Below are positions 29,124-36,653 of a stretch of DNA of 64,000 bases, in pieces. The stretch is taken from assembly GCF_000420265.1 (NCBI RefSeq), contig NZ_ATUP01000001.1, positions 2,418,001 through 2,482,000 on the forward strand, read 5' to 3'. Position numbers and translations under genes: made by a program. Each line of letters starts with the position of its first letter. The stretch's first letter is position 1. The stretch comes from Oceanicaulis alexandrii DSM 11625. GTDB taxonomy: Bacteria > Pseudomonadota > Alphaproteobacteria > Caulobacterales > Maricaulaceae. The notes beneath the pieces were generated by a model that was given only the letters and a program-made list of their open reading frames with translations, made no database searches and was not told the origin of the DNA.

Positions 29124-29687
29124 GTGATTCATCCGGATGCGCTGGCGCCCATCGAGCAGTTTCTCACCGCAATTGGCTTGCCGGTCACACGCGCCCAGCT
29201 TCCCTCAGACAGCTTCATTCCCGGCGTGGCGGTGCGTCACGGCGCGCTGAAGGTTGATCCTGACCAGCTGGGCTCTCCCGGCGATATCCTGCATGAAGCG
29301 GGGCATCTGGCGGTGACGCCGGCCCGGCTGCGCGGTCGGTTGGACGCAGACATCGACGCCTGCGCTGCAGCGTTGATCGATGACCCCCACCTCAAGGTGA
29401 CCGAGACAGAAGCCAGCATTCTCAACCGCACGGAACCCTTGGCCATAGCCTGGTCCTATGCCGCGGCTCTTGAAGCGGGCGTGTCGCCGGAGTGCGTATT
29501 CTGGGAGCAAGGCTATGGCGGCCAGCACGGCGGCTCGCCGCAGCTGGTCATGATGCAGGTGGCGCAGGGCCTGTTTCCGGGCGTTCTGGGATTGGCGCAG
29601 TCGGGTTTCTGCGCCGCGCCGCCGCCCTTTGGCGATCCGGCTGATCCCGCGCCGTTTCCAAAGATGCGGCGTTGGCTTGCGGCCTAG
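29124..29687 (+). CDS. Conserved HEAGH-motif protein, putative zinc metallohydrolase
   Basis: 187 residues from GTG 29124, which has AGGGGGG 10 bases upstream; TTG 29115 is too close to that site. The motif ILHEAGHLAV near 58-67 is a zinc-protease HExxH signature. A Glu-rich stretch follows (KVTETEASILNRTEPLAIAWSYAAALE, in parts), with a possible third ligand. Later features are FWEQGYGGQHGG and a proline-rich tail. It has no signal peptide. I recall related uncharacterised proteins with the GDILHEAGHLA block in proteobacteria but no assigned function. Convergent with nadC, 4-base overlap. Confidence 0.7.
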   Translation: MIHPDALAPIEQFLTAIGLPVTRAQLPSDSFIPGVAVRHGALKVDPDQLGSPGDILHEAGHLAVTPARLRGRLDADIDACAAALIDDPHLKVTETEASILNRTEPLAIAWSYAAALEAGVSPECVFWEQGYGGQHGGSPQLVMMQVAQGLFPGVLGLAQSGFCAAPPPFGDPADPAPFPKMRRWLAA

Positions 29688-30529
29688 CCCTCGTCCAGCC
29701 CCAGATCGAAATTCGGGGCGGAATGGGTGAGGGCGCCCACGCTGACCACATCCACGCCCGTGTCGGCGATGGCGTGTACCGTCTCAAGATTGACGCCGCC
29801 GGACGCTTCCAGAATGGCGCGGCCATCGGTCAAAAGGACCGCAGCGCGCAAATCTTCAAGGCTGAAATTGTCCAGCAGCACGCTTTCGGCGCCCGCTGAC
29901 AGCGCGTCTTCGAGCTGATCGAGGCGATCCACTTCCACCGCGACGCGCGTCATGTGCCCGGCGAAGGCGCGGGCGCGTTTGACCGCTTCCTCGACGCCGC
30001 CGCACACGGCCACATGATTGTCCTTGATCAGAATGGCGTCATCCAGGCCATAGCGATGATAGGCGCCGCCGCCCGCGCGCACCGCCTGCAGCTCGACCGC
30101 CCGCAGGCCCGGCGTCGTCTTGCGGGTATGGGCGATCACCGCGCCGGTCTCGGCGACAGCGGCGACATATTGGCGGGTCAGGCTGGCGATGCCGCTCATC
30201 CGGCCCAGGAAATTCAGCGCCGGGCGCTCCGCGGTGAGGATGCCAAGCGCAGGGCCGTCCACAATGGCGACCACATCGCCGGGCTCCAGCGCATCGCCAT
30301 CATGTTTGCGCCAGGTGACGGAAATCTCGGGGTCCACCAGATCAAAACAGGCGTCGGCGGGTTGCTGGCCGGCCAGCACCCCGGGCGCGCGGCTCTTGAT
30401 CACGAAATTGGCGTTCTTGTCCGCGGGGATGGTCGCCAGCGAAGTGACGTCGCCGCGCCCGCCCAGATCTTCGTCGAGCGCGCGGGTGACAAGCGCGTGG
30501 ATCAAATGGCGCGGCAGACGAGGGATCAT
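29684..30529 (-). CDS. nadC: Nicotinate-nucleotide pyrophosphorylase (carboxylating)
   Basis: Third step of de novo NAD synthesis: quinolinate plus PRPP to nicotinate mononucleotide. 281 residues, standard length. Motifs: DEDLGGRGDVTS near 19-30, ERPALNFLGRMSGIAS near 100, HTRKTTPGLRAVEL near 133 (quinolinate-binding), ILIKDNHV near 165, VAVEVDRLDQ near 192 and ASGGVNLETV near 245. Last gene of the nadA-nadB-nadC run, 3 bases after nadB. Confidence 0.95.
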   Translation of the reverse strand: MIPRLPRHLIHALVTRALDEDLGGRGDVTSLATIPADKNANFVIKSRAPGVLAGQQPADACFDLVDPEISVTWRKHDGDALEPGDVVAIVDGPALGILTAERPALNFLGRMSGIASLTRQYVAAVAETGAVIAHTRKTTPGLRAVELQAVRAGGGAYHRYGLDDAILIKDNHVAVCGGVEEAVKRARAFAGHMTRVAVEVDRLDQLEDALSAGAESVLLDNFSLEDLRAAVLLTDGRAILEASGGVNLETVHAIADTGVDVVSVGALTHSAPNFDLGLDEG

Positions 30530-30532
30530 GGC

Positions 30533-32074
30533 TCAGGCGGCTCCGGCTTGGCGGGGGTTCAGGCTCGCATTGGATAGATCATCCAGGCGCAGGCGCGTCG
30601 GTTGGGCGAGAACGCTGCGCGCGGGGAAGTCCGTGCGGCAATGCCCGCCGCGGCTTTCTTCGCGCTGGAGCGCGCCGACGGCCAGAAAACGGGCGGCGAT
30701 CAGGGCGGGCGCGGGCCCGTGTAAGGCCTGCAGCGCGTCAATCAGGCTGAGGAGCTGGCTCAGTCCTGCGCCGTCGCGGATCACTCCCGCTTGCGCGCTG
30801 ATGGCGGCGCGCAGGCTTTGCAAGGCGTCGTCAGGCAGGGCGGGCGGCGCTTCAGCCTGCTCCGATGACACCGCTCGCACGGGTGCGCGCTTGATGGCGT
30901 CCGCGGCGCGATGGCCGAAGACCAGCCCGTCCAGCAGCGAGTTGGACGCCAGACGGTTCGCGCCATGAACGCCCGTGCAGGCGCATTCGCCCACCGCCCA
31001 CAGGCCGGCGACGCCGGTAGAGCCATCAAGATCGGTTTCGATCCCGCCCATATGATAGTGCGCAGCGGGGGCGACCGGGATCAGGTCGATGCGCGGATCA
31101 ATGCCGCCGCTCATGCAGGCCTTGAAGACGGCCGGGAAATGATCGGGGAAGGCGGCGCCGATCGCCTCGCGGGCGTCAAGAAACGCGCCCTTTCCTGACA
31201 GGTTTTGGGCATGAACGGCGCGGGCGACCACATCGCGCGGCGCCAGCTCGGCCAGCTCATGCACGTCCGGCATGAAGCGGCGCCCCTTGCGGTCCACCAG
31301 AATGGCGCCGTCGCCGCGCAAGGCTTCGGTGGCGAGCGGGGCGGGATCGCGGCCAATATCGATGGCGGTGGGGTGGAACTGGACAAATTCCGGATCGCGG
31401 ATCACCGCGCCCAGCTCCGCCGCCATCACCATCGCCTGACCCTGGCTGGTCCAGGGCGTGGTGGTGACCGCATAGAGCCCGCCGATTGAGCCGGTGGCGA
31501 GGACGGTGTGCTGGGCTTCAAGCCGGTGAAGTTCACCGTCCGGATCGCGCGCAAGCACGCCGGCGCAGCCGTCCTTGAGGTCAGGCAGCAGGGCTTCAGC
31601 GCGCCAGCCCTCCTTGATCTCGATATGATCGGCGGCGCGCACGGCGTCGATAAGGGTTTTGAGGATGCCTGCCCCCGCCTGATCGCCTTTCATCCGGGCG
31701 ACCCGCGCTACGCTGTGCGCGGCTTCACGCGACAGCGCCCAGCCGCCCTCCGGCGTGCGTTCAAACCCGGCGCCCAGATCATACAGCGCCCGCACCTCGT
31801 CGGCCCCGGCCTCAGCCAGAACCTGAGCGGCGGCGTCATCCACCAGCCCGGCGCCCGCCATCACGGTGTCCTGGGCGTGCAGCGCCGCGCTGTCGTCAGG
31901 CCCGAGCGCAGCCGCCACCCCGCCCTGCGCCCAGCCGGTCGAAGACCCGTGCCCGAGCGGCGCGCCGGTCAGCAGCACCACGGGGTTTGGCGCGGCCTTG
32001 AGGGCCGTCCACAACCCGGCGATCCCGGCGCCGACAATGAGGAGGGGTTGGGTCAAAGCATCACCACAGATCAA
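30533..32074 (-). CDS. nadB: L-aspartate oxidase
   Basis: FAD enzyme that turns L-aspartate into iminoaspartate for quinolinate synthesis by NadA. 513 residues: LLIVGAGIAGLWTALKA at the start, HGSSTGWAQGGVAAAL near 40, QFHPTA near 227, AHYHMGGIETD near 335 and GVHGANRLASNSLLDGLVFG near 365-384. No in-frame ATG or GTG occurs before the FAD motif; the start must be a TTG at 32074 or 32056. TTG 32074 overlaps the T-run of a hairpin between nadA and nadB, so translation may be weak or coupled. Confidence 0.94.
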   Translation of the reverse strand: MICGDALTQPLLIVGAGIAGLWTALKAAPNPVVLLTGAPLGHGSSTGWAQGGVAAALGPDDSAALHAQDTVMAGAGLVDDAAAQVLAEAGADEVRALYDLGAGFERTPEGGWALSREAAHSVARVARMKGDQAGAGILKTLIDAVRAADHIEIKEGWRAEALLPDLKDGCAGVLARDPDGELHRLEAQHTVLATGSIGGLYAVTTTPWTSQGQAMVMAAELGAVIRDPEFVQFHPTAIDIGRDPAPLATEALRGDGAILVDRKGRRFMPDVHELAELAPRDVVARAVHAQNLSGKGAFLDAREAIGAAFPDHFPAVFKACMSGGIDPRIDLIPVAPAAHYHMGGIETDLDGSTGVAGLWAVGECACTGVHGANRLASNSLLDGLVFGHRAADAIKRAPVRAVSSEQAEAPPALPDDALQSLRAAISAQAGVIRDGAGLSQLLSLIDALQALHGPAPALIAARFLAVGALQREESRGGHCRTDFPARSVLAQPTRLRLDDLSNASLNPRQAGAA

Positions 32075-32094
32075 AACGCCCGCCGAAGCGGGCG
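32072..32094 (-). terminator. Hairpin with TTCG loop and T-run between nadA and nadB
   Basis: On the minus strand CGCCCGC-TTCG-GCGGGCG then TTTT, a terminator-like structure with the very stable UUCG tetraloop. It lies 10 bases after the nadA stop, and its T-run overlaps the nadB TTG start. It may attenuate nadBC relative to nadA. Confidence 0.7.
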
Positions 32095-32104
32095 CTGAGC
32101 AGGA

Positions 32105-33238
32105 TCAGATCGCCACATAGGGCACGGCGACCGCGGCTTTTCCGGTGTCAAAGCTCGGCGGATTGTCGGCCTTGGGCAGGTCCAGCATGGCTTGCAGGCT
32201 GGCCTTGGCTTTCTCCGCGATCAGCGGGTCGACCTCGACCTCATGCTTCATGTCGCGCAGGGCTTCATAGATGTTTTTCAGGCTGATGCGCTTCATGTGC
32301 GGGCACAGATTGCACGGCTTGATGAACTGAACGCCGGGGTTTTCGACGGCGACATTGTCGCTCATCGAGCACTCGGTGATCAGGATCGCCTTTTTCGGCG
32401 ATTTCTCTTTCACATAATTGGCCATCGCCCCGGTGGAGCCGGCGAAGTCGGCGGCGGCCATGACTTCCGGCGGGCATTCAGGGTGGGTGATGATCACCGC
32501 GTCCGGGTGCGCGTCGCGCAGATCCTGAATGTCCTCGGGCGTGAATTGCTCGTGCACTTCGCACTCGCCCTGCCAGGTCAGGATCTTGATGCCGGTCTGG
32601 GCGGCGACGTTTTTGGCCAGATACTGGTCGGGGATCATGATGACCGTATCGGTGTTCCATTGCTGGGCGACCGCTTCGACCACCTGCACCGCGTTCGAGC
32701 TGGTGCAGCAAATGTCTGAATACGCTTTCACTTCGGCGGACGTGTTCACATAGGTGACGATCGGATAGTCGGGGTACGCCGCCTTGATCGCCTGCACGTC
32801 TGCGCCGGTGATGGAGCTGGCGAGCGAGCAGCCCGCCTCCATGTCGGGGATCAGCACGGTCTTGTTCGGCGACAGGATCTTGGCGGTTTCGGCCATGAAG
32901 TGCACGCCCGCCTGCAAGATCACGTCTTCTTCCGCTTCGGCGGCGACCTGGGCGAGCTTCAGGGAATCACCAGTGATGTCGCCGACGCAATTGAAGATTT
33001 CCGGCGTCATGTAGTTGTGCGCCAGGATGGTCGCGCCGCGCAGCGCTTTCAGCTGGTTGATGGCGTCGATCAGCGGCGCGAAGGCCGGCCATTCCATCGG
33101 GGTGACCACGTCTTTCACGCGGGCGTAAAGATGATCGGTGCGCGCCTTGACGGCGTCGTCATAGACCAGCGCGCTCGCCTCGGGCCAAATGCGCTCGGAT
33201 GCGTCAGTCCCGGTCTCGGTCCAGCTCATTCCGTCCAT
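32105..33238 (-). CDS. nadA: Quinolinate synthase A
   Basis: 4Fe-4S enzyme that condenses iminoaspartate with dihydroxyacetone phosphate to quinolinate. About 377 residues. Motifs: ILAHNYMTPEI near 70, GDSLKLAQ near 90, GVHFMAETAKIL near 115, DMEAGCSLASS (Cys ligand), CCTSSNAVQVV (Cys), HPECPPEV and KPCNLCPHMK (CxxC ligand). ATG 33238 is chosen because AAGGGAG ends 6 bases upstream; ATG 33244 touches that site directly and is less likely. First gene of nadABC, below a likely operator array. Confidence 0.95.
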   Translation of the reverse strand: MDGMSWTETGTDASERIWPEASALVYDDAVKARTDHLYARVKDVVTPMEWPAFAPLIDAINQLKALRGATILAHNYMTPEIFNCVGDITGDSLKLAQVAAEAEEDVILQAGVHFMAETAKILSPNKTVLIPDMEAGCSLASSITGADVQAIKAAYPDYPIVTYVNTSAEVKAYSDICCTSSNAVQVVEAVAQQWNTDTVIMIPDQYLAKNVAAQTGIKILTWQGECEVHEQFTPEDIQDLRDAHPDAVIITHPECPPEVMAAADFAGSTGAMANYVKEKSPKKAILITECSMSDNVAVENPGVQFIKPCNLCPHMKRISLKNIYEALRDMKHEVEVDPLIAEKAKASLQAMLDLPKADNPPSFDTGKAAVAVPYVAI

Positions 33239-33274
33239 GGTCATCTCCCTTGAGCCCCGGTTATGTGCAGACTT

Positions 33275-33291
33275 ATGCTCGATATGAGCAT
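33275..33291. promoter_or_regulatory. Inverted repeat 1, probable NadQ operator
   Basis: ATGCTC-GATAT-GAGCAT, a perfect 6-5-6 inverted repeat 37 bases upstream of the nadA start. It shares GCTC-N5-GAGC with a second site at 33341-33355. nadQ lies directly upstream, and NadQ proteins are known to repress nadABC in alphaproteobacteria, so this is a likely binding site. Confidence 0.65.
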
Positions 33292-33310
33292 TTCAGGGGC
33301 CTTAAACGAC

Positions 33311-33333
33311 GGCGATCCCATATGGGTGTCGCC
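33311..33333. promoter_or_regulatory. Palindrome between the two nadA operator candidates
   Basis: An outer pair GGCGA/TCGCC encloses the perfect 10-base palindrome CCCATATGGG. It sits midway between the two GCTC-N5-GAGC sites. It may be a separate regulator site or a leader hairpin. Confidence 0.45.
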
Positions 33334-33340
33334 GACCTTT

Positions 33341-33355
33341 TGCTCTCTATGAGCC
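33341..33355. promoter_or_regulatory. Inverted repeat 2, probable NadQ operator
   Basis: TGCTC-TCTAT-GAGCC, the second copy of the GCTC-N5-GAGC pattern, centred 65 bases from copy 1. It lies 13 bases downstream of the likely -10 box, where a bound repressor would block the transcription start. Confidence 0.6.
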
Positions 33356-33367
33356 TAAGTGGGGACT

Positions 33368-33395
33368 TATATACGCCGATGAAAGGGGGGAGCAA
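33368..33395 (-). promoter_or_regulatory. Candidate nadABC promoter
   Basis: On the minus strand TTGCTC (33390-33395) and TATATA (33368-33373) are 16 bases apart, reasonable for a sigma-70 promoter. Direction and position fit nadA. Confidence 0.5.
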
Positions 33396-33452
33396 GTTGA
33401 AACTTCTCTGACAGGGCCGCTGATCACCGTATGGTGAACGCCCGGATAAGGC

Positions 33453-34436
33453 TCAGCTCTCTTTCGCCCGCGGAATGCTCAGGCCCAGAGCCGTGCCCGC
33501 AGTCATGTTTTCACGGGCATAGCGGTACAGTTCTGCAGGACGCCCCCCGGTCTGACTTTCCACCCGGCCCGTGCCGGCGACAAACCCCGCACGATCCAGC
33601 GCGCGGCGAAAATTCTGTTTGTGCAAGGGAAATCCAGAGATGGATTCCACCACGCGCTGCAGATCGGACAGGGTGAAGCTGTCGCCCATCAGCTCGAACA
33701 CCACGGGGCGATATTTGATCTTGCCGCGCAGGCGGCTCAGCGCGGTGGCGAGGATGCGGCGATGGTCGGACGCCATGGCGACGCCCATGCCGTCAGGCGC
33801 GGTGTTCGCTTCCCCGCGGTCGCGCCCGGCCTCGGCGACCAGCCCCGCCTCATACAAGAGCTCGTAGCGATCGAGCGCGCGTTCCTCGTTCCACAGTGCG
33901 CCATCAAGGCCGAAGGTGACCCGCACCCGGTCAAACCGCGCGGCGCGGCGGCCCGGCGCGGCGGCTTCGTCACACCAGGATCGCAGCGCGGGCTCGATCA
34001 CTTTCGTCAGGATGGGCGGGCGACCACAGCGATGGTCTTCCCAGGGGAAAAACCGCGTCCAGCTGTCCCAATGCGCATCGGTGTTGTTTAGCGGGCGGGC
34101 GTCCGGCGTCAGCCCCAGATAGCCCACGGACAGCACGCGCGCGTCCTGCGCCCCGGCCAGCGCCGCCAGCGGCGCCTCGCGGCCGCGATCTCCGAACGTA
34201 TAGAGCTGTTCCACATAGCCGAGCTCAAACCCGGTCTGGCCGCGCACCCATTCGCGCAGACCAATCTCGAAGGTGCGGTGGGCGCTGGGATCAAACGGGC
34301 CGAAAGGCAAAGCGGGCTCGCCGCCTTCCAGGCTTTCTGTGACCAGCACTTTCAGCTCGCCTTCGGAGGCGGCGAAAATCACCGCGTTCAGGCCCACCAC
34401 CAGCGGCTGGATCACGGTGTTGAGGTCGGGTTTCAT
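33453..34436 (-). CDS. nadQ: NadQ-type transcriptional regulator of NAD synthesis (NUDIX plus winged helix)
   Basis: 327 residues. The N-terminal 200 residues have the fold pattern of a NUDIX domain (NAVIFAASEGELKVLVTES, ALPFGPFDPSAHRTFEIGL) but lack the catalytic GX5EX7REUXEEXGU box, so it should bind rather than hydrolyse a nucleotide. The C-terminal 100 residues carry a winged-helix part (FTLSDLQRVVESISGFPLHK, NFRRALDRAGFV). NadQ proteins of this build are known as alphaproteobacterial repressors of nadABC; the adjacent operon and two matching inverted repeats support the call. Its ATG overlaps the stop of the HD hydrolase gene, so the two are co-expressed. Confidence 0.85.
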   Translation of the reverse strand: MKPDLNTVIQPLVVGLNAVIFAASEGELKVLVTESLEGGEPALPFGPFDPSAHRTFEIGLREWVRGQTGFELGYVEQLYTFGDRGREAPLAALAGAQDARVLSVGYLGLTPDARPLNNTDAHWDSWTRFFPWEDHRCGRPPILTKVIEPALRSWCDEAAAPGRRAARFDRVRVTFGLDGALWNEERALDRYELLYEAGLVAEAGRDRGEANTAPDGMGVAMASDHRRILATALSRLRGKIKYRPVVFELMGDSFTLSDLQRVVESISGFPLHKQNFRRALDRAGFVAGTGRVESQTGGRPAELYRYARENMTAGTALGLSIPRAKES

Positions 34437-35089
34437 CGCCCCAGCTCCTGCTCGGTTGCGGCGTGCAACTCGCTAAAGCGCTCAAGGAACAGGATTTGCG
34501 CCTGTTTCACCGGCAGCGGATCAATCTCGATTTTGGAGCCTGCGGGCGGGCGGCCAAACAGCTTGCGGCCTTCTTCCACGGAGAAGCCGGCGATCTGGAC
34601 CGCCTCGTGATAGGCGCAGATCCGGTCCGCGCGCTTGATCGTGGTCTTGATGGGTTTGGGCAGTTCAGGGGGCAGGCCGTAACGCATGTGGATCGCCCCT
34701 TCCAGCCTGGCTTCAAACGCTTTGTAGTCATAGCCCAAAGCGGCCTTGAAGGGCGAGATCATATCTCCGATCACGTATTCCGCCGCGTCATGCAGCAGGG
34801 CGGCGAGGCGCCATTTCGCCGGCCAACCCGGCTCCAGCACGCCGCACAAATGCTCCACGACGACCGAGTGCTCAGCGACCGAGAACGCATGATCGCCCAT
34901 GGTCTGACCGTTCCAGCGCGCCACACGAGCGAGGCCCTGGGCGATGTCGTCGATCTCCACATCAAAGGGCGAGGGGTCAAGCAAGTCCAAGCGACGCCCT
35001 GACAACATGCGCTGCCAGGCCCTGACGGGTTTGTCGGCTGCGGGTTTGCCGCTCGAGTGTCCTGACCGCGCCACTTTGTCCCGCTCCAT
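34433..35089 (-). CDS. HD-domain hydrolase (YfbR-like)
   Basis: About 218 residues from ATG 35089; the longer open frame up to 35773 lies opposite the universal stress gene and is not used. The metal-binding HD motif LLHDAAEYVIGDM near 105-117 is preceded by HAFSVAEHSVVVEHL (first His), and later RADRICAYHEAVQ supplies the last acidic residue. This resembles 5'-nucleotidases of the YfbR group and related HD phosphohydrolases. Co-transcribed with nadQ (ATGA overlap), so a role in nucleotide or NAD turnover is plausible but inferred. Confidence 0.8.
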   Translation of the reverse strand: MERDKVARSGHSSGKPAADKPVRAWQRMLSGRRLDLLDPSPFDVEIDDIAQGLARVARWNGQTMGDHAFSVAEHSVVVEHLCGVLEPGWPAKWRLAALLHDAAEYVIGDMISPFKAALGYDYKAFEARLEGAIHMRYGLPPELPKPIKTTIKRADRICAYHEAVQIAGFSVEEGRKLFGRPPAGSKIEIDPLPVKQAQILFLERFSELHAATEQELGR

Positions 35090-35185
35090 ACCGCTTGCAA
35101 CTGGTTTCCGTCCTAGCGTGAAACAGCGTAAGTTCAAGCTAAGCTGCTGAACACGGGCGGCGTCATGACGATGTGGGAGGATTTT

Positions 35186-36019
35186 ATGAAGCCCGAACGT
35201 ATTCTGGTCGCCCTTCAAGGCTCGGACAGCGACGCGACTTCGCTGAAGGCCGCTTGCGAGCTTGCGCCTTTGTTCGACGCCGATATTCGCGGCCTGTTCG
35301 TCGAGCCTGATCCCGCCGCTTACATGCTGTGGACCGGGCCGGGCGCTGCGGGCGCGTCTGTGGTGTCCTCCGCAATCGACACCGTGCGCGAGGAGGCCGC
35401 CAAGGCGTCTGTGGAAGCGCAACGCCAGTTTGATGAAGCGATCAGCGCCCACGAACTGAAGGACGCCAGCTACAAGCGCATTATCGACAGCCCGTCCGAA
35501 GCGGCCGAACAGGCGCGTCTGGTGCGATTGCTGGTGACCTGTCCGCGCGCTGCAGCGGGAAAGGGCTCGTTGGCGGACTTCACCGCTGCGTGCCTGGTCG
35601 AGGAAGGCTGCCCGATCTACGTGCCGCGCGGCGGGGCGATCCCGCCCAAATCCATTTGCATCGCCTGGGACGGTTCCAAGGAAGCGGCGCGCGCTGCCTT
35701 CGCGGCGGCGCCCCTGTTCAAAGAGGGGATGGAGGTGACCATCCTGCATAGCGCGCGGAATCTCGATTATCATGACCGCGCCGCATCCGCGCCCAATCGT
35801 CTGTCACACTGGCTCACGGCGCGCGGCGTAGAAGCTGAGTCGCGAGAGATTGACGGCAAGAGCGGTCTGGGCGACGGCTTGCTGGACGCGGCGGCCAATG
35901 CCGACCTGCTGGTGGCGGGCGCCTATGGGCATTCGCGGATCGCGCAATTCATGTTTGGCGGCGTCACCCGGCAATTGCTGACGGCGGAGGACGGTCCGTC
36001 CCTGCTGATGGCGCACTGA
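35186..36019 (+). CDS. Universal stress protein with two Usp domains
   Basis: 277 residues from ATG 35186, with GGGAGG 5 bases upstream; two other in-frame ATGs at 35165 and 35171 precede that site. Domain 1 (RILVALQGSDSD ... ARLVRLLVTC) is degenerate; domain 2 begins CIAWDGSKEAARAAF near 153 and ends GAYGHSRIAQFMFGGVTRQLL near 250, which fits the ATP-binding GX2GX9G(S/T) motif. Tandem-Usp proteins respond to starvation and oxygen stress. Divergent from the HD gene; the 96-base gap should carry both promoters. Confidence 0.88.
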   Translation: MKPERILVALQGSDSDATSLKAACELAPLFDADIRGLFVEPDPAAYMLWTGPGAAGASVVSSAIDTVREEAAKASVEAQRQFDEAISAHELKDASYKRIIDSPSEAAEQARLVRLLVTCPRAAAGKGSLADFTAACLVEEGCPIYVPRGGAIPPKSICIAWDGSKEAARAAFAAAPLFKEGMEVTILHSARNLDYHDRAASAPNRLSHWLTARGVEAESREIDGKSGLGDGLLDAAANADLLVAGAYGHSRIAQFMFGGVTRQLLTAEDGPSLLMAH

Positions 36020-36052
36020 CCTTCTCAGAAAAAGACGAAACTGGAGACTTTG

Positions 36053-36433
36053 ATGGCTTTAACCCGTCTGACCCTGCGGCTGAGCCGCAACCCGGAAGCC
36101 GGATTTCCCGAAGGCGATGATTCACAAGGCTATGTGATCACTGCGCCGCTGGATAAGGACGGCAAGCTCGACGCCGATCTGTGGCGCGCTCATAAGAAAG
36201 CCTGCACCGTGATCCGCTTTTCTCCCGACGAGTCGGAGAAAGCGGACGGCTGGCTGACTCATCGTGGCGCGAACTGGTTTTTCCATTATGATGAGGATCA
36301 TGAAGGCCCGGATGAGCCCGTCTACAAGCTCGGCGACCACACGCTGCGGCTGGGAGATTATGTCACCATCCACGAAGCGGACGGCGACGATCTGGTGCAC
36401 AAAATCACCGAAGCGACTCAAGTGAACGGCTAG
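36053..36433 (+). CDS. Conserved hypothetical protein, alphaproteobacterial
   Basis: 126 residues from ATG 36053 with GGAGA 6 bases before it. Soluble, acidic, with motifs such as LTLRLSRNPEAGFPEGDDSQGY near the N-terminus (two parts), LWRAHKKACTVIRF, GANWFFHYDEDHEGPDE and LGDYVTIHEADG. I recall related uncharacterised proteins in many alphaproteobacteria, but no function has been assigned to my knowledge. Located 33 bases after the stress protein and followed by a strong terminator, so it probably shares that transcript. Confidence 0.75.
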   Translation: MALTRLTLRLSRNPEAGFPEGDDSQGYVITAPLDKDGKLDADLWRAHKKACTVIRFSPDESEKADGWLTHRGANWFFHYDEDHEGPDEPVYKLGDHTLRLGDYVTIHEADGDDLVHKITEATQVNG

Positions 36434-36460
36434 TCCGATCACCACCCGCTGAGATGAAAA

Positions 36461-36491
36461 CCCCGGCGCTGCAGACGCCGGGGTTTTTTTT
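36461..36491 (+). terminator. Strong rho-independent terminator
   Basis: CCCCGGCG, seven-base loop, CGCCGGGG, then eight T. It ends the stress-protein/hypothetical unit. AAAA precedes the stem, so it could also work in reverse. Confidence 0.92.
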
Positions 36492-36544
36492 ATGGCGCTT
36501 GGCGCAAAGTGCGCTGCTCGATATTGGGGCAAGGGCGCTCACGA

Positions 36545-36569
36545 ATGCAGCGCTTGCATTCTGCTGCAT
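36545..36569. promoter_or_regulatory. Inverted repeat upstream of the ammonium transporter
   Basis: ATGCAGC (36545-36551) and GCTGCAT (36563-36569), a perfect 7-base inverted repeat with 11 bases between, about 85 bases before the start codon. It could be a regulator site, for example for nitrogen control, but no consensus was matched. Confidence 0.4.
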
Positions 36570-36653
36570 CGCAAAATCACGCTCAGGCGCTGACAGTGGC
36601 GCGAGCTCCGGCGCAGGCTTTGTCCGTGCAATCGGGCGAAGAGGAGCGCGGGT

